This document shows, one piece after another, positions 1 through 5,140 of a stretch of 5,140 nucleotides of DNA. Source of the DNA: CAYQTL01 sp964420405 (GTDB lineage Bacteria > Acidobacteriota > Thermoanaerobaculia > Thermoanaerobaculales > Sulfomarinibacteraceae). The stretch spans positions 1 to 5,140 of the forward strand of contig CAYQTL010000149.1 of the NCBI GenBank assembly GCA_964420405.1. The letters are read 5' to 3'. A program made the translations under genes and the position numbers. Below the pieces are notes generated by a model that was not told the origin of the DNA, ran no database searches, and saw only the letters and a program-made list of their open reading frames with translations. The first letter of the stretch is position 1, and each line of letters starts with the position of its first letter.

Positions 1-58
1 CGCCCGCTCATCCCGGGGGGTCGCCGGGCGCGACGCGCACGAGCACGCCGGCGCTCCG

Positions 59-86
59 GGCAGGATCGGACAGGTGCCTGCCTGCC
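59..86 (-). terminator. Weak hairpin directly after the peptidase stop codon
   Basis: Directly downstream of the peptidase stop codon, read on the minus strand, GGCAGG (86-81, or the overlapping copy 82-77) can pair with CCTGCC (64-59), leaving a loop of 16 or 12 bases. The position suits a transcription terminator, but there is no T-run after the stem and the arms are only six pairs. In DNA this GC-rich such a stem can arise by chance. Bases 1-58 hold nothing else that I can call. Confidence 0.2.
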
Positions 87-1127
87 TCAGCGGGCGCCGA
101 CACGGCGCAGGAGCTCCTCCGTCCAGCGCGGTTGGTCCGCGCCCTCGACGGCGTCGTTGTATGCGGCGAGGAGGCGCTCCGGGCGACAGACGGTCTCGAC
201 CAGCGCGTCCCGTCCGAGCCGGCGCTCGACGGTCGACGCCATGTGCCAGCCGACGCTGTAGAACGCACCCTGCGGAGCGCCCTCCGCGTTGATGAAGCTC
301 ATCCCGCGGCGCCCCGCCTCGTCACCCGCGAGGGTGCCGTCCAGCAGCTCGCCGAAAAACGCCTCGAGGTCGGCCATGTCGGTCGCGAGGCTGTCGATCC
401 GGACTTGCCAGAGACGCCGCGCCTCGGCGTCGGCGTACGGATGGGTGTCGCCGTCCGGTCCGCCCGCGGCGGCGAGCGTCGCCATTCCCTCCCCGAACGC
501 GGTCAGCCACCGGCGCGCCCGGTCCAGCCCGGCGTCGCCGGACGCGGGCCGGCCGGGGCAGCGGGCCTCGCCGACATGGTGCAGCTCGTGGGCCAGGATG
601 TGCTCGAGCTCGGCGGCCCCGCGGCCGGGCTCGACGAACATGAAGATGGCGGGGCTGTCGGTCTCCAGGTCCCACACGAAGCTGTTGCGCTGCTCCCGGA
701 TCAGGGGGTAGACCGTGGCCGCGAGGCGCGTCCCCGGAGGCAGGTAGGCGCGCGCCATGCGTGCGGCGCGACGGATGTCCACCCGCGACCACTCGGCGAG
801 AGCCTCCCGCTGACCCTCCAGCTCCGCGAGAGCCCCGTCCGACTCCGCCCAGGCGCGGAACGACGCCGCGTCAATCCCGCGGTCGAGGCCGAACCGCTCG
901 TCCATCCCCCGCTCGCGCTCGAGCATCCGCCGGAACCCCTCCGTCGCCTCCAGGCTGCGCCAGGCGTCCTCCGGGACCTCCTCGCCCCGCTGCCGGATCC
1001 CGAGAAGCTCCAGCGCGGCCGTCGCCTGGTCCATCTGGACTGTCACCGTCGCTGCCGGCTCCACGCCCGCGGCGGCCACGCCGGTCCCGAGGAGGAGTGC
1101 GCTCGCGATCACGAGGGTGCGGGTCAT
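87..1127 (-). CDS. Secreted HExxH zinc-dependent peptidase, DUF5700-like
   Basis: Encodes a 346-residue exported protein, probably a gluzincin-type zinc peptidase acting in the periplasm or outside the cell. Residues 1-20 form a signal peptide (hydrophobic LVIASALLLG, then AAA as the likely cleavage site). The catalytic motif HELHH lies at residues 180-184 (H180, E181, H184), in the context HILAHELHHVGE. About 30 residues later comes FGEGMATLAAAGGPD, whose E213 would be the third zinc ligand. The stretch around 140-164 (YPLIREQRNSF, then SPAIFMF), GMSF at 275-278 and YSVGWHMA at 290-297 resemble, from memory, the DUF5700 family of putative zinc peptidases; a profile search would settle this. 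C190 and C314 could form a disulfide. The frame stays open to 1196, but ATG at 1127 has a strong AAGGAAGG ribosome binding site and starts the signal peptide, whereas the longer version adds an Arg-rich head. Its substrate is unknown. A 431-bp gap separates it from the receptor genes, so shared function is not implied. Confidence 0.86.
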   Translation of the reverse strand: MTRTLVIASALLLGTGVAAAGVEPAATVTVQMDQATAALELLGIRQRGEEVPEDAWRSLEATEGFRRMLERERGMDERFGLDRGIDAASFRAWAESDGALAELEGQREALAEWSRVDIRRAARMARAYLPPGTRLAATVYPLIREQRNSFVWDLETDSPAIFMFVEPGRGAAELEHILAHELHHVGEARCPGRPASGDAGLDRARRWLTAFGEGMATLAAAGGPDGDTHPYADAEARRLWQVRIDSLATDMADLEAFFGELLDGTLAGDEAGRRGMSFINAEGAPQGAFYSVGWHMASTVERRLGRDALVETVCRPERLLAAYNDAVEGADQPRWTEELLRRVGAR

Positions 1128-1132
1128 CGGTG

Positions 1133-1142
1133 CCTTCCTTCC
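1133..1142 (-). promoter_or_regulatory. Ribosome binding site deciding the peptidase start
   Basis: On the minus strand GGAAGGAAGG lies five bases before the ATG at 1127. This purine-rich Shine-Dalgarno sequence supports the internal start over the upstream one at 1196, and the protein then begins with a normal signal peptide. Confidence 0.75.
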
Positions 1143-1245
1143 GCCGCTGCGCCGGCGACCCAGGGAGCTACGCAGGCGGCGCCCGATGGTTCGCACGTCT
1201 CGGCATCACATCGCGACGACGGAACCCCGTGAATGGGCGGTTCGT

Positions 1246-1277
1246 CCCCGAGGCGGAAAGCCCGCTCCGCCCTGGGG
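1246..1277. other. Imperfect hairpin upstream of the peptidase gene
   Basis: GGCGGA (1252-1257) and TCCGCC (1266-1271) pair perfectly around an eight-base loop. After a two-base mismatch the stem continues with CCCC (1246-1249) against GGGG (1274-1277). Read on the minus strand it lies about 120 bases before the peptidase ATG, where a 5' leader structure could sit. There is no T-run, so a simple intrinsic terminator is unlikely. Confidence 0.3.
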
Positions 1278-1423
1278 CGTCGCCGCGTCGGTCCGGTCGG
1301 GAGCCCCGGCGACCCGGGTCCCCGTCGCGGGTCGAGGAGATGTGTCGACGGTGGTCGGACCTGAACCGGCGGCCCGCGACCGCGGATCGCACTGACGGGG
1401 CTGTGACAGCTCCTCCCCCGGCC

Positions 1424-1453
1424 CGGAGACCGGCGCCGCGGAGGTCTCCGCGG
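1424..1453. other. Compound inverted repeat with two mutually exclusive stems
   Basis: CGGAGACC (1424-1431) is the exact reverse complement of GGTCTCCG (1443-1450), giving an eight-pair stem with an 11-base loop. The tighter palindrome CCGCGGAG (1436-1443) against CTCCGCGG (1446-1453) uses the same 3' bases, so only one stem can form at a time. It lies about 105 bases past the cupin stop, suiting the end of that transcript, but no T-run follows on the minus strand. A rho-independent terminator is therefore not shown. Confidence 0.35.
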
Positions 1454-1558
1454 TGCGCCAGCCTCCGAGCCGCCACACGTCACCCCATGCGACCGCCGGG
1501 CCACACCCGGGTCACGGTCCAGCGTTCGGCCGCGCCTCGACGCCGCCCGCGCCCGAGA

Positions 1559-2284
1559 TCACCGCAGCAGGGTGACGACGAGGTACCGCGCGGGGCCGTC
1601 GCCGATGTTCTCCACCTCGTGCGCGGATGGCCCGTGCCAGTGCGCCTGGCCCTCGGTCCAGCCGACCTCGGTGGGATCGGCGTCGCCTTCCGTCCAGCGG
1701 ATGGTGTAGTCCGACAACGCGTAGACCAGCCGGTAGCCGCCGTGGTGCTGCCCGGTCGACTCTCCGGGCAGCAGCTCGAACCGCGCAGCCCGCATCGCGT
1801 CGTTCTCCACCAGGATCTCGGCGTGATCGGCTGCGACGGACGCCGTCGGGGCGTCGCCTTCGGTCATCTCCTGGGCGGGCAGCGCCGCCCCGCGGCGCTC
1901 GACGACGAGGTACTCCGCGACGCCGGCACCGCTGTTTCGCACCGCGTGGGCCCCGGCTTCGTGCCAGTGGGCCTCGCCCGCCGTCCAGGCCTTCTCCGTG
2001 GCGCCCGCGTCCCCTTCCGTCCACTCGATGGTGTAGTCGGCCAGGGCATAGACGATCCGATCGCCGCCCTCGTGCAGTGGCAGTGCCGACCCCGGATCGA
2101 GTGCAATCCGCATGACGCGGACCCACTCGTTGTCGAGGACGACCGACACGCTCTCCGGAGCAGCCGCCGCGATGTCGTCGACCGGTCCGACCGCGGTCGC
2201 CGGCGTCGGCGGCACCTCCACGCCGGCGTCGCCGCATCCGACCGCGACCGCCATCACCGCGACCAGCAGTGTCCACTTCCTCAT
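1559..2284 (-). CDS. Lipoprotein with two tandem cupin domains
   Basis: Encodes 241 residues. A hydrophobic N-terminus (residues 4-15) runs into VAVGC, a plausible if not ideal lipobox with C17 as the lipidated cysteine, so the protein is probably membrane-anchored and faces the periplasm. The rest is an internal duplication: residues 46-129 align with 155-238 at a constant 109-residue offset without gaps, about half identical by my hand count. Each unit has DYTI-x-WTEGDA, AHWH (105-108 and 214-217) and an H-x3-N ending (H113/N117 and H222/N226) matching cupin motif 2. Histidines H71 and H180 sit where cupin motif 1 normally supplies metal ligands. A metal-binding or small-molecule-binding beta-barrel pair is the inference; catalysis is not shown. 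The start has the full GGAGGTGA ribosome binding site six bases away (counted from GGAGG). It begins 28 bp after the receptor gene and is probably cotranscribed with it. Confidence 0.88.
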   Translation of the reverse strand: MRKWTLLVAVMAVAVGCGDAGVEVPPTPATAVGPVDDIAAAAPESVSVVLDNEWVRVMRIALDPGSALPLHEGGDRIVYALADYTIEWTEGDAGATEKAWTAGEAHWHEAGAHAVRNSGAGVAEYLVVERRGAALPAQEMTEGDAPTASVAADHAEILVENDAMRAARFELLPGESTGQHHGGYRLVYALSDYTIRWTEGDADPTEVGWTEGQAHWHGPSAHEVENIGDGPARYLVVTLLR

Positions 2285-2287
2285 CTG

Positions 2288-2296
2288 TCACCTCCC
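2288..2296 (-). promoter_or_regulatory. Full-consensus ribosome binding site of the cupin gene
   Basis: The minus strand reads GGGAGGTGA just before the cupin ATG, including the eight-base GGAGGTGA that pairs fully with the 16S rRNA 3' end. It lies in the 28-bp gap after the receptor stop and suggests efficient independent initiation on a shared mRNA. Confidence 0.75.
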
Positions 2297-2312
2297 ATGT
2301 CGCATCTTCGGT

Positions 2313-4559
2313 TCAGAATCGAAGCCGCCCGACCAGCCGCACGTCGCGGCCCGGGTTCTCGGCGAACGCCTTGTAACTGTAAAGGAAGTCGGTGTAGGAC
2401 TCGTCGAGCAGGTTGCGGATCGTCAGGTCGAGACCCCAGGTGACGCCGGCGGCCGGCAGCTCGAACCCGGCCCGGAGATCGACGAGGGTGTAGCCGTCCG
2501 TCGCCACGCCGAACGGCTCGTCCGGGCCCGAGACCTCCTGCGAGCCCACCAGGTGGACGTCGACGCCGACGAAGGACGAGCGCAGTCGGCCGAGTGCGCC
2601 ACCCTCGACCACCGCGCGGAGCAGCCACCGCGACGCGGGCTCCTGCGGCAACGGATCTCCCGTGTCCTCGTTCTCGCTGTCCACGAGCGAGTAGGTCGCG
2701 ACGAGTCGGAGCCAGCGGGTCGCGAGCCCCTCGAGCGACGCCTCGATCCCCCGGATGATGGCGTCGGCCTGGCGGTACTCGAACACCGGCAGACCGTCCC
2801 GGATCTCACCGGTGTCCGCGATGGAGATGAACCTGTCGAACGAGGTGCGGTACCCGGTCACATACCCACGGAGGTGGTCCGTTGCGACACGGACCGAGAG
2901 CTCGGCGTTGAGGTTCGACTCCTCCTCGAGATCGGGGTTGCCGACCTGGAACGCCGAGACGCCGTTGTGCACGCCGTTGGCGAAAAGCTCGAAGGCGTTC
3001 GGCGGCCGCCACCCCCGCCCGAGGTTGCCCGCCAGCGACACCGTGGGGTTGAGACGGTACACGACGCCCACGGATCCCGTGACCGCGCGGTAGTCGTTCG
3101 AGAAGCCGTCGGGGAGGTCCCTCCCCGGATCCGGCGGAACCTCGAGGTCGGAGCCGTCCCACCGCGCCCCGAAGCTGACGATCAGCCGGTCGAGCTCGCC
3201 GTCCCGCAGGAACCTGCCCTCCTCGAAGAGCATCACCGCGTAGCCGTCGCTCGCGTACTCGGGCAGCAGCGCCCCGAGCGCCCGCGGCGTGTTCTCCAGC
3301 CCGACGTGCTCGACAGCGACCCTGCCGCGGAACGGACCGATCGGCCGATGGTGCAGGCCGACCCGGAGGCTTTCGGTGACCAGCTTCAGGTCGACCGCCG
3401 CCCGGCCGCCGAGCGGGGCGGGAAACGCCTTGCGGATGTTCGTCTGGTGGCCGACCGTCACCTCGAGGTCGCCGGCCCGTGTCGGCAGGTAGAGATCACC
3501 CGCCACCAGGTCGTCCTCCAGGCCGAGGCGGAACCCCGGCGGACGGTAGAACCCCGTGTCGATCTCCCAGTGGTTCCAGCGGAGCCGGGCCGTGCCCCAG
3601 GAGCCCGACAGCCCGACCGCTGCGTTGCCGTTGGTCTGCTCGAAGTCGGTGTTCTCGAGAGTCCTGTCTGGAGTCTCCAGGTCTCCGGAGTCGCGGTGGA
3701 CCAGGCCGATGCTCCAGCCGAAGCCGCCGACGGCGCCCTCGGCCTCCGCCCGACCCGTGCGCTCGTCCGCATTGCTCCCCCACCCCGCCGCGACCTCACC
3801 TCGCACCACGGGGTCGTCGCCGTGGGAGACGAGCAGCGGCGGCTGAAGCACGTTGATGACGCCACCCATGGCGTCGGGCCCGTACAGAACGCTGGCCGGT
3901 CCCCGCACCACTTCGACCGTGCGGGCGAGGCTGGCCTCGACGTTGGGCGAGTGGCGCCAGCTGAACTGCTGGTGGTTGAGGGGCACCCCGTCGTTGAGCA
4001 CCCGGATGCGGCTCTCGGACAGGCCGCGGATGACCGGCGTTCCGAGGCCTTCGCCGGTCGGGATGTTGGTCACGCCGGGCACGCTCGACAGCGCCTGGCC
4101 GAGGGAGGCCGTAGCCTCCCGCCGCACCTGGTCGCCGGACACGACGTCCACCTGCTGGGCGACCTCGAGGCGGTCGACGGCGAACGGCGAGGCGGTGACC
4201 GTCACCTCGTCCTCGAAGCGCGCGGGTGCGAGCTCGACGGTGATGTCGCCTCCCGGCACCTCGACGGCGCCGTGATGGCTGGAGTATCCCGACAGGTGGA
4301 CGCCGACGGTGAAGATTCCCTTCGGGACGTTGCGGAGCACGAACCGGCCGTCGGCGCCTGTCGACACAAGGCGGTTCAGCTCGACGAGGTGCACGTGGGC
4401 GCCGGCCAGGGCCCTTGCGGTCCCCGCCTCCGACACCTGTCCCTGCACGATGTGGCCGCCGTCGGCCTCCGGTGGCGGAGCGGCGACAGCGGTCGACGAG
4501 ATGGACGCGCAGAGCAGCGCCGCACGCGCGGCGCGAGCTCCGAACCTGAGCATGGACAT
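2313..4559 (-). CDS. TonB-dependent outer-membrane receptor with N-terminal carboxypeptidase-D-like domain
   Basis: Encodes a 748-residue outer-membrane transporter that imports a ligand using energy from TonB-ExbBD. Residues 1-26 are a signal peptide ending AVA. Residues about 36-112 form a carboxypeptidase-regulatory-like beta-sandwich (VQGQVSEAGTARALAGAHV, then GADGRFVLRNVPKG). DEVTVTAS at 117-124 is the TonB box. The plug spans about 130-238 (LSSVPGVTN, PVIRGL, VEVVRGPASVLYGPDAMGGVINV), and the barrel fills the rest, ending in RLRF with the usual terminal Phe. The barrel segment RPPNAFELFANGVHNG followed by FQVGNPDLEEE (518-547) recalls ZnuD-like zinc receptors, but the His-rich external loop expected of ZnuD is not obvious, so the ligand is open. 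The frame continues to 5096, but that extension overlaps the upstream gene and lacks a signal peptide. ATG 4559 has GGAGG five bases away; ATG 4553 is a possible second start. The gene lies 53 bp after the small Cys/His-rich gene. Confidence 0.95.
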   Translation of the reverse strand: MSMLRFGARAARAALLCASISSTAVAAPPPEADGGHIVQGQVSEAGTARALAGAHVHLVELNRLVSTGADGRFVLRNVPKGIFTVGVHLSGYSSHHGAVEVPGGDITVELAPARFEDEVTVTASPFAVDRLEVAQQVDVVSGDQVRREATASLGQALSSVPGVTNIPTGEGLGTPVIRGLSESRIRVLNDGVPLNHQQFSWRHSPNVEASLARTVEVVRGPASVLYGPDAMGGVINVLQPPLLVSHGDDPVVRGEVAAGWGSNADERTGRAEAEGAVGGFGWSIGLVHRDSGDLETPDRTLENTDFEQTNGNAAVGLSGSWGTARLRWNHWEIDTGFYRPPGFRLGLEDDLVAGDLYLPTRAGDLEVTVGHQTNIRKAFPAPLGGRAAVDLKLVTESLRVGLHHRPIGPFRGRVAVEHVGLENTPRALGALLPEYASDGYAVMLFEEGRFLRDGELDRLIVSFGARWDGSDLEVPPDPGRDLPDGFSNDYRAVTGSVGVVYRLNPTVSLAGNLGRGWRPPNAFELFANGVHNGVSAFQVGNPDLEEESNLNAELSVRVATDHLRGYVTGYRTSFDRFISIADTGEIRDGLPVFEYRQADAIIRGIEASLEGLATRWLRLVATYSLVDSENEDTGDPLPQEPASRWLLRAVVEGGALGRLRSSFVGVDVHLVGSQEVSGPDEPFGVATDGYTLVDLRAGFELPAAGVTWGLDLTIRNLLDESYTDFLYSYKAFAENPGRDVRLVGRLRF

Positions 4560-4563
4560 GTTC

Positions 4564-4570
4564 TCCTCCC
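4564..4570 (-). promoter_or_regulatory. Ribosome binding site deciding the receptor start
   Basis: GGGAGGA on the minus strand, with GGAGG five bases before ATG 4559, fixes the receptor's start at its signal peptide and argues against the longer open frame that begins at 5096. Confidence 0.75.
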
Positions 4571-4612
4571 GGATTCGAGTCGTCGGTTCCCGAGCGTGGA
4601 GTTCGGACCAGC

Positions 4613-4951
4613 TCAGGAGGCGGGAGGAGCGCGCGCCGAGCCCTGGATGCAGGCGGGCAGGCTCGCGGCCGGCGCGGCCTCGGCGCGGAGGCCCTGCCGG
4701 GCGTCGAGGACCGGCAACGTGGCGACCGCCGAGGCGGAGGCCGTCTGGAGACATCGGAGCAGGTGGCACGCCAGGCAGACGTCCCGCTCTTCGGGGCTCG
4801 TCCCGGTCGCGACGACTGCCGGAGCTCCGTCGTCCGGGGTGTGGCAGACACCGCCTGTGCAGTGCGGAACGAGGGTGTGGCCGAGCCAGCTGCCCGTCAG
4901 CGCCCAGACGAGGGCGAGCAGGCACGTCCACGAGCCGGCCCTCTTCGACAT
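4613..4951 (-). CDS. Small Cys/His-rich exported protein, DUF2946-like
   Basis: Encodes 112 residues. The N-terminus (MSKRAGSWTCLLALVWALTG) is a basic head with a hydrophobic segment, so the protein is exported or anchored. It then carries H25, H30, C31, C36 and H37, and a central cluster DVCLACHLLRC with C59, C62, H63 and C67. It ends in SARAPPAS after a last cysteine, C101. A hydrophobic start, a central CxxC(H) and a terminal RAPP/RGPP-like tail recall DUF2946 proteins, which often sit beside TonB-dependent metal receptors; this is from memory and needs a profile search. CLACH also fits the CxxCH heme-c pattern, but the protein otherwise does not look like a cytochrome. The role is unknown; periplasmic or membrane metal binding is the inference. 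ATG 4951 lacks a clear ribosome binding site. GTG 4981 in the same frame would add ten residues and is the alternative. It is probably the first gene of the receptor transcription unit. Confidence 0.72.
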   Translation of the reverse strand: MSKRAGSWTCLLALVWALTGSWLGHTLVPHCTGGVCHTPDDGAPAVVATGTSPEERDVCLACHLLRCLQTASASAVATLPVLDARQGLRAEAAPAASLPACIQGSARAPPAS

Positions 4952-5032
4952 CAGCGAGGTAGGTGCCCGCGGTGGAGCCACGGAGCCACCATAGCATCAC
5001 GCGCCGGACACCCCCGCTCCACAGGCCGACGC

Positions 5033-5058
5033 GCAGCGCCAGCTTCCAGCTGGCTGGC
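5033..5058 (+). repeat. REP-like palindromic element, copy 1
   Basis: The core GCCAGCTTCCAGCTGGC (5038-5054) is a six-pair hairpin with loop TTCCA. Over 26 bases this copy matches the reverse complement of copy 2 (5112-5137) at 21 positions. Both lie upstream of the receptor transcription unit, outside any gene. The type resembles the repetitive extragenic palindromes of GC-rich bacteria; genome-wide copy number cannot be seen here. Confidence 0.6.
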
Positions 5059-5111
5059 TTCGCAGGCCGATACGCGGATCCCGTGGATCGGTGCACCAGG
5101 CTCGGACGTGT

Positions 5112-5137
5112 GCTTGCCGGCTGGAAGCCGGCGCTAC
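5112..5137 (-). repeat. REP-like palindromic element, copy 2, inverted
   Basis: On the plus strand the core is GCCGGCTGGAAGCCGGC (5116-5132), six pairs around TGGAA. Its reverse complement keeps the TTCCA loop and flanking AGCGCC of copy 1, while the stem pair A:T of copy 1 is G:C here, so the fold is kept. The window ends three bases beyond, so the full element may continue. Confidence 0.6.
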
Positions 5138-5140
5138 GGG

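Larger units (their letters stand above)
1128..1558. other. 431-bp intergenic region without a credible gene
   Basis: This gap separates the cupin gene's stop from the peptidase start. Open frames exist in it, but their translations are Arg/Pro/Gly-rich low-complexity strings with no hydrophobic core, no motif and no good ribosome binding site, so I call none. It should contain the peptidase promoter, but I see no convincing -35/-10 pair. It holds three short inverted repeats: arms at 1246-1257 and 1266-1277 (imperfect), 1310-1316 and 1328-1334 (7 of 7), and a compound structure at 1424-1453. They may act in termination or in the leader, or reflect high GC. Confidence 0.6.

Noticed and set aside
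1..11. Possible start of a further minus-strand gene (ATGAGC at 11-6) leaving the window
   Set aside because: Only three full codons are visible and no ribosome binding site precedes it, so it cannot be told from chance.
132..1232. Plus-strand open frame of 366 codons opposite the peptidase
   Set aside because: It is antisense to a gene with an intact HExxH site, signal peptide and ribosome binding site; the antisense product shows no fold or motif.
1354..1391. tRNA-like arms on the minus strand: a TTCAGGT loop with flanking stem and a seven-base anticodon-like loop four bases away
   Set aside because: The T-stem has a C-A mismatch, the conserved T-loop A58 is G, position 33 is C not T, there is no D-loop GG, and no 5' strand complements the would-be acceptor CACCGTC. 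It is most likely chance or at best a decayed relic.
1124..1504. Minus-strand open frame of 126 codons in the intergenic gap
   Set aside because: The product is an Arg/Pro/Gly-rich string with no domain or hydrophobic core, overlaps the peptidase start, and has no convincing ribosome binding site.
761..2443. Plus-strand open frame of 560 codons spanning the intergenic gap
   Set aside because: It overlaps three minus-strand genes, its product is Arg/Pro-rich low complexity and it has no recognisable motif or ribosome binding site.
2112..4994. Very long open frame on the plus strand (960 codons) opposite the receptor gene
   Set aside because: It is antisense to a well-supported TonB receptor with signal peptide, plug and barrel motifs. 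Its translation is rich in Arg, Ala, Asp and Val without domains or a membrane-targeting start. Long antisense frames are expected in GC-rich genomes.
4988..4996. Possible extended -10 element (TGCTATGGT on the minus strand) 37 bases before ATG 4951
   Set aside because: Only four of six bases match TATAAT and no -35 hexamer lies at a suitable distance. It would be consistent with transcription starting after GTG 4981, which favours ATG 4951, but it is too weak to annotate.

Overview
This window comes from a GC-rich bacterium with an outer membrane: it carries a TonB-dependent receptor, a lipoprotein and secreted proteins. The receptor's extra N-terminal carboxypeptidase-D-like domain and the GC-rich palindromic intergenic repeats would suit a soil or sediment phylum such as Acidobacteriota or Gemmatimonadota. 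That placement is an impression of style, since the window has no marker gene.

All four genes I can support lie on the minus strand, so transcription runs from high to low coordinates. At 4982-5140 there is a non-coding upstream region with two copies of a palindromic REP-like element in inverted orientation, a possible small mobile repeat. Next come a small Cys/His-rich exported protein resembling DUF2946 (4613-4951), a 748-residue TonB-dependent outer-membrane receptor (2313-4559) and a lipoprotein built of two tandem cupin domains (1559-2284). Gaps of 53 and 28 bp and strong ribosome binding sites suggest these three form one transcription unit. A 431-bp gap with several hairpins and no credible gene follows (1128-1558). 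The last gene encodes a secreted HExxH zinc-dependent peptidase of the DUF5700 type (87-1127), possibly transcribed on its own.

The best-supported reading is a small envelope locus for uptake of a scarce ligand, most likely a transition metal or metal complex. The receptor would import it through the outer membrane. The Cys/His-rich small protein and the duplicated histidine-bearing cupin lipoprotein could bind or handle metal at the membrane or in the periplasm. Substrate specificity (zinc, copper, siderophore or other) cannot be fixed from sequence alone. The least ordinary elements are the cupin duplication with exact 109-residue spacing, its placement beside a TonB receptor, and the inverted REP-like pair with a compensatory base change. 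The very long open frames on the plus strand are GC-driven antisense shadows and are not annotated. I did not find a clearly novel system.
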